From: Spirochaetaceae bacterium
GTDB taxonomy: Bacteria; Spirochaetota; Spirochaetia; Treponematales; Rectinemataceae
NCBI GenBank assembly: GCA_025355995.1
Contig: JANXYQ010000096.1
Span: 1 to 64,000 of the forward strand
DNA: 64,000 nt
Direction: 5' to 3'
Shown here: piece by piece, positions 42,962 through 50,676 of the stretch
Numbering within the stretch: position 1 is the first letter of the stretch
Layout: the number at the start of each line of letters is the position of its first letter
The notes under the pieces: generated by a model
Seen by the model: only the letters and a program-made list of their open reading frames with translations
Told to the model about the DNA's origin: nothing
Database searches by the model: none
Program-made: the position numbers and the translations under genes

Positions 42962-44485
42962 ATGAGCGCAAGCGAGCTCGTAGTTGACGTCGCGAAGATA
43001 AAAAGGGCGGCGCACAACGCGATAGCGTTGAATATACTCACGTATACCCTCCCCCACGATATCGAAGTCTACATGGAAGAGGTCCTCGACGTATTCTTGG
43101 GCGAGCTCGGCCAGAAGAAGCTGAAGGATTACGTCGTATATTGCCTTAGGGAATTGGCCGTCAACGCGAAGAAGGCCAATACCAAGCGCGTGTACTTCGA
43201 CTCGCGGGGCCTCGATATCAACGATTCCGACCAGTACGAGGAAGGCATGACCGCCTTCAAGCAGGATACGATGGACAACATCGCCTGGTACCTGCAGAAG
43301 CAGAAGGAAAAGGGCTACTACATAAAGATCATCTTCCAGGCCAAGGGCCCTAACATCATCCTCGAGGTGCGGAACAACGTCGAGATCAACAAGAAGGAGT
43401 ACGTCCGCATCCACGACAAGCTCGCGCGCTCCCGCAAGTACACTAGCCTCGAGGAGGCGCTCCAGCAGGTGCTCGACCCCTCGGAGGGCGCTGGCCTCGG
43501 TCTCGTGATCCTGGTCCTCATGCTCAAGAAGATCGGCCTCGACGAGGATTGCTTCGACATCTGGGCGGAGTCGGGCGAGACCGTCGCCCGCATCACCGTG
43601 CCCGTCGCTACGGCCAGGATCGAGTCGGTATCCACCCTCACCGACGAGATCGTCAAGTCGATCACGAGCCTGCCCCAGTTCCCGGAAAACATTGTGCAGA
43701 TCCAGCGCCTGATCGCCAACCCCGACAGCCAGATCGTGGACATCGCCCGGTACATCTCGACCGACCCCGCCATGACGGCCGACCTCCTCAAGCTCGTGAA
43801 CTCCGCCGCCTACATGATGTCGAAGAAGGTGGACAACATCGTCGACGCGGTCAAGCTCGTGGGCCTCCGCGGCATCAAGAACCTCCTGTACTCTTACGGA
43901 ACCTTCAAGATCCTCGACGACGGCGCCGCCGACAAGAAGAAGCTCTGGGACCACTCCTACAGGACCGCCTATTACGCCTATAACCTGGCGAAGAATTTCA
44001 AGGCGAACGTCAAGGGCCTGCTCGACGACGCCTACGTCGGCGGCATGCTCCACGACATGGGCAAGATCATCTTCTCCTCCGTCCACCCCGACCTCCTCGA
44101 GAAGATCCGCGGCTTCTGCAAGGACAAGGACATTCCCGCGGATACCTTCGAGGGCATAGTCGGCGGCATGAACCACGCCGAGATCGGCGCGAAGATATCC
44201 GAGAAATGGAATTTTCCCGAATCCCTCGTCGCCGCCATCCGCTACCACCACGAGCCCAGCCTCGAGCCCGGCGATCACCGCGACGTGGTCCACGTCGTCT
44301 ACCTGGCGAACGTATTCTGCGAGTACGAGGCGGGCAACGTCTCCTACGAGCAGATTGAGCCCTCGGTCCTCCAGGACTACGGCCTCACGAGCGAGAAGCA
44401 CTTCAAGACGGTCGTGGAAAAGATGTCGGAGGGCTTCAGAATGGAGTCGAATCGCACGGCGCGGGACTCCATCGCGAGGAAGTAG
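42962..44485 (+). CDS. Histidine-kinase-like ATPase fused to HDOD domain
   Basis: A 507-residue cytoplasmic signalling protein. The N-terminal part has HATPase features: N-box LRELAVNAKKAN near 65 and a G-box DPSEGAGLGLVIL near 175. It has no DHp dimerisation His, so it is not a standard kinase. From about 225 it is an HDOD domain: SLPQFPENIVQIQRLI, then VGGMLHDMGKIIF with the His-Asp pair near 360, and IRYHHEP near 420. HDOD proteins act in cell-cycle, motility and second-messenger signalling. The start ATG 42962 fits the GGTGG upstream better than GTG 42953. Monocistronic. Confidence 0.85.
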   Translation: MSASELVVDVAKIKRAAHNAIALNILTYTLPHDIEVYMEEVLDVFLGELGQKKLKDYVVYCLRELAVNAKKANTKRVYFDSRGLDINDSDQYEEGMTAFKQDTMDNIAWYLQKQKEKGYYIKIIFQAKGPNIILEVRNNVEINKKEYVRIHDKLARSRKYTSLEEALQQVLDPSEGAGLGLVILVLMLKKIGLDEDCFDIWAESGETVARITVPVATARIESVSTLTDEIVKSITSLPQFPENIVQIQRLIANPDSQIVDIARYISTDPAMTADLLKLVNSAAYMMSKKVDNIVDAVKLVGLRGIKNLLYSYGTFKILDDGAADKKKLWDHSYRTAYYAYNLAKNFKANVKGLLDDAYVGGMLHDMGKIIFSSVHPDLLEKIRGFCKDKDIPADTFEGIVGGMNHAEIGAKISEKWNFPESLVAAIRYHHEPSLEPGDHRDVVHVVYLANVFCEYEAGNVSYEQIEPSVLQDYGLTSEKHFKTVVEKMSEGFRMESNRTARDSIARK

Positions 44486-44497
44486 CGGCCGCTGGCC

Positions 44498-45292
44498 CTA
44501 TTCTAGGGCCTCGAGGAAGAGCAGCAGGTATTCCTGGACTCCGCCGAAGTACCCGGCCTCCATCGCCGCCGCCGCCTTGCCGACGTATCGGTAGTGCCAG
44601 CTTTCCCACTTGTAGCCCGTGATTTCCGCCAAGCCCTTGGGGTAGGAGAGCGTGAAGCCGAAGCGGCGCGCGTTGGCCGCTAGCCATCGCGAGGCCTTCG
44701 TGTCCGCGAAGGCGTCGGTGATCGAGCCGAAATCGATGGCCGTGCCCAGCTGGTGCTGCGAGTGGCCCGGCTTGGCCACGCTCGCGGCGGTTTCAACGGC
44801 GCCGTCGGCCTTTACGCCCCTGTCCCAGACTTCAACCTGGTAGTCGTAGGAGCGATAGCTCGACGAGACGAGGAGGGTCAGACCCTCCTTCAGCGCGGCG
44901 GCGTTCATGTCTTCGAGGGCAGCGAGGGCGGCCGCACGGAGCCGATGACCCGGGCGGGAAACCGACAGCCCGGTCCCGTCGAGGGCCCGGAGATCGGCCG
45001 GCGCGAAGCCGACGGGAAGGGCCTTCGACTTGTCGACGCGGAACAGCAGCATCGGGTCGGCCGCCCGATCGGCCAGGGCCTGGGCCACGTAGAGCCGGAA
45101 GGGCTTCGGCGCCCCGTCTATTCGCGCTTGGATGGCTGCCTTCGCCTCGGGAGCTATGCGCATCGCGGAGATGGCGGCTCGTATGCGCTCGGCGTCGGGC
45201 CCCGATGCCTTAACTTGCGCGCAAGCCGGGGCTAGAGCGGCGAAAACCATTAAAAAGCCCACATTCCGAAGCATGAACCGCGCACTTCGCAT
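44498..45292 (-). CDS. VanY-family D-alanyl-D-alanine carboxypeptidase
   Basis: A 264-residue exported peptidase with a signal region ending APACA. The last Cys could be a lipobox Cys (LAPAC), making it a lipoprotein. The VanY zinc motif is present: SQHQLGTAIDFG near 178-189 (the HxxxxxxD pattern) and the ESWHYRYVG third-ligand motif near 229. It trims peptidoglycan stem peptides in the periplasm. There is no ribosome binding site; a TATACT -10 (45299-45304) ends 6 nt before ATG 45292, another candidate leaderless start. ATG 45274 is an alternative. Confidence 0.88.
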   Translation of the reverse strand: MRSARFMLRNVGFLMVFAALAPACAQVKASGPDAERIRAAISAMRIAPEAKAAIQARIDGAPKPFRLYVAQALADRAADPMLLFRVDKSKALPVGFAPADLRALDGTGLSVSRPGHRLRAAALAALEDMNAAALKEGLTLLVSSSYRSYDYQVEVWDRGVKADGAVETAASVAKPGHSQHQLGTAIDFGSITDAFADTKASRWLAANARRFGFTLSYPKGLAEITGYKWESWHYRYVGKAAAAMEAGYFGGVQEYLLLFLEALE

Positions 45293-45339
45293 GACGGGAG
45301 TATATATTGAGTTGAGGTCTTGCTAAAGCGGTCCTTGGC

Positions 45340-45368
45340 TTGCGCGACTGCCCCGTGTGCGATAATCT
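45340..45368 (+). promoter_or_regulatory. Candidate promoter of the CsgG-barrel gene
   Basis: The -35 is TTGCGC (45340-45345) and the -10 is TAATCT (45363-45368, 17 nt spacing) or GATAAT (45361-45366, 15 nt). A leader of about 25 nt contains AAGGAAGGAA before ATG 45400. Confidence 0.45.
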
Positions 45369-45399
45369 TTGAAAGTAGATCATTAAGGAAGGAACGAGT

Positions 45400-46575
45400 A
45401 TGAAACGAGCGATTCTTGCCCTGTTGTTCGTGTCCATCGCGGTCTTCGCTGCTTGGTCCCAGCCCAAGGTCGCCGTCCTGGACGCGATAATACCCCAGAA
45501 TATGGACCCCTCGGTCATCATCCCGGTCACCGAGAAGATAGCCGAGCGCCTGGTCGTCTCGGGCCGCTTCACGGTGCTGGACCGCGCGAACATCGAGAGC
45601 GTTCTCAAGGAACGCGAGTTCCAGGTATCGGGCATGGTGAGCGACCAGGACGTGGTGACCGCCGGGAAGTACCTCGGCGCGGATTTCGTCGTCGTGGCGA
45701 AGGTCACCAAGGTCAGCGACACCTACTTCATCAGCGCCAAGATGATCGCGATAAAGACCGGAGTAATAGCCAACCAGACCTCTGCGCAGGGCGAGGGAAA
45801 GCTGTCCGCCTTGATAGCGCTGGCAGAGCAGGTGGGCGAGGTCCTGTCCGGAGGGGCAGTGCTGGCTCAGTCGGCGGCCGGGGGGCAGAAGGACATCTCC
45901 AAGCCGGACGAAGGGACGGGAAAGGCTCCAGAGACGAAGGCGAAGGTCCGGGCACCGAGCTCGACCGCATCGTCGCGCTTCGTAGGCGCGGGGTTCGCCT
46001 ACTCTCTCGATACGCTGGCGATCGACGCTACGCATTCCACTGGGACCTACACGGGCTCGGATGCCTGGAACCTGGGCGATTTCACGGTGACCTACGCCGG
46101 GAAATATACGCAATTCGGGATCGGGTATCTTTCCTCCCTTTCGGCCACGACGAAATTCGACAATACCTCTTTGAATACCAGCGATTCGCAGCCGCTCGAA
46201 GATAAGGAATCCTTCCTCGTGATCAGCGCCCTCCTCAAGTACCCCGTGAGTCTTGGGTCGGTTTCGCTTTTCCCGCTCGGGGGGATCGAGTATGACCTGA
46301 ATCTGAGCTATAAGGATTCGAACGGCAATGACCTTAAGACGGGATCCGATACAACCTGGGAAGCCGGGCTTAACCACCTCTTCCTTCAGGTCGGCGCCGG
46401 CGCCGCGTTCAATTTCGGGAAGGTGGTCGTCAGCCCCGAGTTCGTTTTTGGCTGGAAGGTCAAAACGTCGCAGGATACCGCGATTGAAGACCACTTCACC
46501 GGCTTGGGCTGGGACTCGGTCTCCGTCAAAGAAACCAAGCTCGACTTTGGGCTGCTGGTCGGCGTTCAGATCTAG
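45400..46575 (+). CDS. CsgG-like domain fused to outer-membrane barrel
   Basis: A 391-residue exported protein with a signal peptide (MKRAILALLFVSIAVFAAWS). The CsgG/FlgO-type domain spans about 22-145: KVAVLDAIIPQ, FTVLDRANIESVLKE, AGKYLGADFVVVAKV. A Lys/Pro/Ser-rich linker (about 165-190) follows, then a region of alternating amphipathic strands (about 190-391) ending FGLLVGVQI, as in small outer-membrane barrels. The domain pair suggests an envelope sensor or secretion component; no substrate is evident. Strong ribosome binding site and good terminator: monocistronic. Confidence 0.8.
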   Translation: MKRAILALLFVSIAVFAAWSQPKVAVLDAIIPQNMDPSVIIPVTEKIAERLVVSGRFTVLDRANIESVLKEREFQVSGMVSDQDVVTAGKYLGADFVVVAKVTKVSDTYFISAKMIAIKTGVIANQTSAQGEGKLSALIALAEQVGEVLSGGAVLAQSAAGGQKDISKPDEGTGKAPETKAKVRAPSSTASSRFVGAGFAYSLDTLAIDATHSTGTYTGSDAWNLGDFTVTYAGKYTQFGIGYLSSLSATTKFDNTSLNTSDSQPLEDKESFLVISALLKYPVSLGSVSLFPLGGIEYDLNLSYKDSNGNDLKTGSDTTWEAGLNHLFLQVGAGAAFNFGKVVVSPEFVFGWKVKTSQDTAIEDHFTGLGWDSVSVKETKLDFGLLVGVQI

Positions 46576-46599
46576 GCTGAGGATTTATTCTGAATCAGG

Positions 46600-46635
46600 G
46601 GGCCGTCCGGCGTTTTTCGCCGTGCGGCCCTTTTT
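46600..46635 (+). terminator. Intrinsic terminator of the CsgG-barrel gene
   Basis: The stem GGGCCG (46600-46605) + CGGCG (46608-46612) pairs with CGCCG (46618-46622) + CGGCCC (46625-46630). There is a 2-nt internal loop and a T5 loop, followed directly by TTTTT. Confidence 0.9.
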
Positions 46636-46647
46636 GCTTCTGATACG

Positions 46648-46673
46648 CTCTCTTTGAGAGAGTGGCGCTCTCT
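46648..46673 (+). promoter_or_regulatory. Triple half-site operator before the XRE gene
   Basis: CTCTCT (46648-46653), AGAGAG (46657-46662) and CTCTCT (46668-46673) alternate in orientation and end 1 nt before ATG 46675. They form two overlapping palindromes with 3-nt and 5-nt spacers. Position and symmetry fit autoregulation by the XRE protein. No ribosome binding site or clear -10 is visible in this stretch. Confidence 0.5.
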
Positions 46674-46674
46674 T

Positions 46675-47091
46675 ATGGCGAATTGCTTTTCCCGCATGGA
46701 CTTCTACCATGTCCTCGTGACCGAGTTGCATCGCCTTCTATTCCGTAACATGAAGCGCTATAGGAAATTCCTTGGCATTACGCAGGCCGAGCTCGCCGAA
46801 AAGGCGGGCATCTCGGTGGGCTTCGTCGGAGAGGTCGAGATGGGAAGGAAATTCCCCTCGCCGGAAAAGCTCGAGGGCATCGCGAAAGCCCTCGGCGTGC
46901 GGGCCTTCCGCCTCCTGATGGGACCCGAGGACGTGACCGACGCCATGGGACCCGACGCCGTGTACGAGACGGCCGAAAAGCTGAAGGCACGGCTTTCCAA
47001 CGAAATCGACCAATTCGTCAAGGAAGTCGACCCGAAGAACAAGCCGCCGCCGGTCTATTTCCATAACGGGAAGAGGCTCCGGGGCCGCTGA
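46675..47091 (+). CDS. XRE-family helix-turn-helix regulator
   Basis: A 138-residue protein with a classic HTH_3 domain: RYRKFLGITQAELAEKAGISVGFVGEVEMGRKFPSPEKLEGIAKALGV in pattern, about residues 26-75. A helical C-terminal tail (ETAEKLKARLSNEIDQFVKEV) may mediate dimerisation. The start is ATG 46675; ATG 46696 (MDFYHV) or ATG 46750 (MKRYRK) would still contain the whole domain. It lies just after a terminator, so it has its own promoter, and the CTCTCT repeats before it are a likely operator. Its targets are unknown. Confidence 0.85.
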   Translation: MANCFSRMDFYHVLVTELHRLLFRNMKRYRKFLGITQAELAEKAGISVGFVGEVEMGRKFPSPEKLEGIAKALGVRAFRLLMGPEDVTDAMGPDAVYETAEKLKARLSNEIDQFVKEVDPKNKPPPVYFHNGKRLRGR

Positions 47092-47110
47092 CTCGGGGCT
47101 TCGATTATCC

Positions 47111-47139
47111 TTGCCCCGGCCTCCTCCATCCCATAGGAT
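47111..47139 (+). promoter_or_regulatory. Leaderless-type promoter of radA
   Basis: The -35 is TTGCCC (47111-47116), the spacer 17 nt and the -10 TAGGAT (47134-47139), with 8 nt to ATG 47148 and no Shine-Dalgarno sequence. Confidence 0.55.
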
Positions 47140-47147
47140 ACTAGCCC

Positions 47148-48536
47148 ATGGCGACGAAACCGAAGGGACCCGTATACCGCTGCTCGAACTGCGCCCATAT
47201 TGAGCCTAAATGGCTCGGGCGCTGCCCCGAGTGCGGCCAATGGAATACGCTCCGCGAGTCCGCCCAGGCGCAGGGAAGGCCCGATAGGGCGGGGGAGACC
47301 TTTCCCCTGCCCATAGCGTCCATCGATCCGGGGCAGGGAACGCGCCTTCCTTCTGGCTTGGCGGAGATGGATCGAGTGCTGGGCGGGGGGCTCATGCGCG
47401 GCTCGGTGACCCTGATCGGCGGGGAGCCCGGAATAGGCAAGAGCACCCTCCTGCTCCAGCTCTGCGCCCGAGCCGGGACCGCGGGGCGGATCCTCTACGT
47501 GTCGGGCGAGGAATCGCCGGCGCAGATCCGGATGAGGGCCGACCGCCTGGGCGCGTTGCGCGACACCATAGAGGTCTTCTGCTCCTGCGACCTCGATCTC
47601 GTCCGCTCGACCCTGGACGCGCTCAAGCCCTCGATCGCGGTGATCGACTCGATCCAGACGCTCAGGGCCGAGGAGGCGGGGTCGGTCCCGGGCACGGCCA
47701 ACCAGATCAAGTACTGCGCCCAGGAGCTCTCGGCCTGGGCGAAGGCCCACGACTCGGCCCTGATCCTGGTGGCGCACGTCACCAAGGAGGGCGCGATCGC
47801 CGGCCCCAAGGCCGCCGAGCACCTCGTCGACGCCGTCCTGAGCTTCGAGCAGGGCGAGGGTGACATGCGCGTGCTGCGGGCGAGCAAGAACCGCTTCGGC
47901 AGCGCGGAGGAAGTGGGCATTTTCCGGATGGGCGAGGCGGGGCTCGAGGAGGTGGCCGATCCCTCGGGGCTCTTCCTCGTGAGGCGGGAGGGGGGCTCTC
48001 TGCCCGTGGGCGCGGCGGTCGCCCCCGTCCACGAGGGCTCGCGCGTGCTCCTGGTCGAGATCCAGGCCCTCACCGTCTCCGCCAAGGCGGGGATCACCCG
48101 GGTCTACTCCGAGAGGATCGAGACGGGACGCGTTAGCCGAATCGCGGCGATCCTGGAGAAGCACACGGGGCTGAGGTTCTCGGACCAGGATATCTACGTC
48201 AACGTTGCGGGCGGCATGCGCCTCACCGAGCCGGGGATCGACCTCGCCCTCGCCTGCGCCCTCTTTTCCGCCCGCTCGGACGTCGCGCTACCCGCGAATA
48301 CCGCCCTCGCCGGGGAGCTCTCGCTGGCCGGGGAATTGCGGCCGGTCCGCCAGATGAGGCGGAGAGCCAAGGCCGCGGCCGCGCTGGGCTTCTCTCGCCT
48401 CCTGGGTCCTCCCGAGGTCGCAGGAGAGGGCGGCAAGGCAAAGGCGAAGGCCGGGGGGAGCGAGTTCCGCGAGGCGGCCGCCTGGGCCGAGGCTTCGGAT
48501 ATCAAGTCCGCCTTGAAAGCGTTGTTCGGTAAATAG
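47148..48536 (+). CDS. radA: DNA repair protein RadA
   Basis: A 462-residue RecA-like branch-migration ATPase. It has a C4 zinc finger (CSNCAHIEPKWLGRCPECGQW, from about 12), Walker A GEPGIGKST near 92, Walker B IAVIDSIQT near 165, the RadA-specific KNRFG motif near 247, and a C-terminal Lon-protease-like domain (from about 285) with GGMRLTEPGIDLALA near 351. It processes recombination intermediates. Length and domains are canonical. It has no ribosome binding site; the promoter position implies a leaderless mRNA. Confidence 0.96.
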   Translation: MATKPKGPVYRCSNCAHIEPKWLGRCPECGQWNTLRESAQAQGRPDRAGETFPLPIASIDPGQGTRLPSGLAEMDRVLGGGLMRGSVTLIGGEPGIGKSTLLLQLCARAGTAGRILYVSGEESPAQIRMRADRLGALRDTIEVFCSCDLDLVRSTLDALKPSIAVIDSIQTLRAEEAGSVPGTANQIKYCAQELSAWAKAHDSALILVAHVTKEGAIAGPKAAEHLVDAVLSFEQGEGDMRVLRASKNRFGSAEEVGIFRMGEAGLEEVADPSGLFLVRREGGSLPVGAAVAPVHEGSRVLLVEIQALTVSAKAGITRVYSERIETGRVSRIAAILEKHTGLRFSDQDIYVNVAGGMRLTEPGIDLALACALFSARSDVALPANTALAGELSLAGELRPVRQMRRRAKAAAALGFSRLLGPPEVAGEGGKAKAKAGGSEFREAAAWAEASDIKSALKALFGK

Positions 48537-48619
48537 CCGGGATTCGCGGTTCCGCAGGCCCCCGTTAACTTCCAATACTCATTTCCTCGCACTATACTTG
48601 CGGGAAGGGGTCAACTGGC

Positions 48620-50668
48620 ATGAAATTCACCCAGGGCGAGCGTCGTCTCAGCGGTATCGCTATTCCGCTATCCGCCATCCGCAGCGAGTCGTCGCCGGGT
48701 TGCGGCGAATTCCCCGACTTGGCGCGAGCGGCCGATCTGGCCTCCGCCTGGGGCTTCGATCTCGTCCAGCTCCTGCCTGTCAACGATTCGGGCTTCCAAA
48801 GCTCGCCCTATTTCGCTCTCTCCGCCTTCGCGCTCAACCCCATCTATATAAGGATAGGCGATCTGCCCGAGCTCTCGGCCGGGGCCTCGAGCCTAAAGGC
48901 GGAGGCAGAAGCCCTCGTCGACCGCTACTCGGGCTCGGAGAGGGTTCCCTACGAGGCCCTGCTCAAGGACAAGCTGGCCCTGCTCCGCACGATATGGCTC
49001 TCCGCGAGCACGGGCGCGCGCGGTCGCGCCCTCCTCGAGGAGCTCGAGCTCTGGATCGCCGCGAATCCCTGGTCCAGGGACTACGCCGCCTTCGTCGCCC
49101 TCAAGTCGCAGAACGGCGAGAAGCCCTGGTGGGAATGGCCGCGCCTCCGCGATCCCGGCAGCGACGACATAGCCTCGCTCTGGAAGGACAAGAATCTCGC
49201 GACGGAGCTGCGCTTTTGGGCCTGGTTGCAGCTGAGGGCCGCCGCGCAGTTCGCGGCCGCGGCGAACTGCCTCGCGGAGAAGGGCATCGCCCTGATGGGC
49301 GACATACCGATATTGATGAACGCGGATTCCGCCGACGTATGGGCGAGGCGCGGCTGCTTCTCCCTCGAGCTGTCCGCCGGCGCGCCTCCCGACATGTACT
49401 CGAGCTCGGGCCAGAATTGGGGCTTCCCGATCTACGACTGGGAGGTCCTAGAGCGCCAGGGCTACGCCTTCTGGGTCGAGCGCCTCGCGGAGGCGGACAA
49501 ATATTACTCCTGCTACCGCATAGACCACGTCCTCGGCTTCTTCCGCATCTGGTCGCTCTCGGAGCGCGATAGGACGGGAGCGTTGGGGCGCTTCATCCCC
49601 GATATCCCGCTCAAGCGGGAGGAGTTCGAGGCCCTCGGCTTCGGTCCCGAGAGGAGGCGTTGGCTGTCGAGGCCGCACGTCCCGTCGTGGAAGCTCGTCC
49701 AGGCGGCGGGCGAGTCGGCTGCCAAGGGCGCCGTCGCCGCCGCCCTCGACCGGATCGGCGAAGAGGATCTCTTTCTTTTCAAAGAAGGAATCAAGGGGGA
49801 AAAGGATATCGAGGCCCTGCCCTCGCTTTCGCCCGCCGCCAGGGACTTCCTCCTCGCCGCGTGGAGGGACCGAGCCTTCATCGAGTACGAGCCCGGGTCC
49901 TTCATCCCGACCTGGAGCTACCGCTCTTCCTCCTGCTGGCCCAGCCTCTCCGACGGGGAGAGGGTCGAGCTCGAGGGCCTCATCGGGCGGAAGAGGGCTC
50001 AGGCGGAGGAGCTCTGGGCGAAGACGGGCAGGAAACTCCTAGGCACGCTCTCCAAGGCGGTTCCCATGCTTCCCTGCGCGGAGGACTTGGGCTCCGTCCC
50101 CGACTGTGTCCCCAGGGTCCTCGAGGAGCTCGGCATACTTGGCCTCCGGGTCCTGCGCTGGACCAGGCGCTGGAACGAGGGCGGACAGCCCTACATCCCT
50201 ATCGGCGACTACCCGAGGCTCTCCGTGGCCAGCCCCTCGGTCCACGATTCGTCGTCGATCCGGGAGTGGTGGGAGGGCGAGGCCGACCGGGAGGGGACCT
50301 GGCGCTTCGCCTCCGCCGCGCTCGAGAGGGACCTCGGGGCCTGTCCCGATCGCCTCTCCCCGGAGCAGGTCGAACCGCTGCTAGAGCTCATCGCCCGGTC
50401 CGCCTCGCGCTTCGCGGTCTATCCCCTTCAGGACCTCCTCGCGATGAGCGCGAAGCTGCGTCCCGCCGATCCGAAAGGCGAGAGGATCAACGTGCCCGGC
50501 ACGGTGGGGATCGGCAATTGGTCCTATCGGGCTCCCGCGACAATCGACGCGATCCTGGAGGAGAAGAAGCTGGCGGCCAAGGCCCGCGCCTTGGCGAAGA
50601 TCAGGACCGTACCTAAAGCTCCGGTGCCTAAAGCCCCGGTCCCGAATAAATCCGGCGCGAGGAAGTGA
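48620..50668 (+). CDS. malQ: 4-alpha-glucanotransferase (GH77)
   Basis: A 682-residue cytoplasmic amylomaltase. GH77 landmarks are LLPVNDSG near 52, SSPYFALSAFALNP near 61, GDIPILMNADSADVW near 229, the nucleophile Asp in YRIDHVLGFFRIW near 297, and the acid/base Glu in AEDLGSVP near 485. It rearranges alpha-1,4-glucans in maltose or glycogen metabolism. The extra C-terminal tail contains a KAPVP repeat. ATG 48620 follows GAAGGGG, and a TATACT -10 lies about 30 nt upstream. Its stop overlaps the region of the GH3 gene start. Confidence 0.95.
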   Translation: MKFTQGERRLSGIAIPLSAIRSESSPGCGEFPDLARAADLASAWGFDLVQLLPVNDSGFQSSPYFALSAFALNPIYIRIGDLPELSAGASSLKAEAEALVDRYSGSERVPYEALLKDKLALLRTIWLSASTGARGRALLEELELWIAANPWSRDYAAFVALKSQNGEKPWWEWPRLRDPGSDDIASLWKDKNLATELRFWAWLQLRAAAQFAAAANCLAEKGIALMGDIPILMNADSADVWARRGCFSLELSAGAPPDMYSSSGQNWGFPIYDWEVLERQGYAFWVERLAEADKYYSCYRIDHVLGFFRIWSLSERDRTGALGRFIPDIPLKREEFEALGFGPERRRWLSRPHVPSWKLVQAAGESAAKGAVAAALDRIGEEDLFLFKEGIKGEKDIEALPSLSPAARDFLLAAWRDRAFIEYEPGSFIPTWSYRSSSCWPSLSDGERVELEGLIGRKRAQAEELWAKTGRKLLGTLSKAVPMLPCAEDLGSVPDCVPRVLEELGILGLRVLRWTRRWNEGGQPYIPIGDYPRLSVASPSVHDSSSIREWWEGEADREGTWRFASAALERDLGACPDRLSPEQVEPLLELIARSASRFAVYPLQDLLAMSAKLRPADPKGERINVPGTVGIGNWSYRAPATIDAILEEKKLAAKARALAKIRTVPKAPVPKAPVPNKSGARK

Positions 50669-50676
50669 GGCGGGGT

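Noticed and set aside
42818-44401. 527-residue minus-strand ORF opposite the HDOD gene
   Set aside because: It is a frame shadow of a well-supported gene: no ribosome binding site, Val/Asp/Leu-biased low-complexity composition typical of antisense GC-rich codons, no domain.
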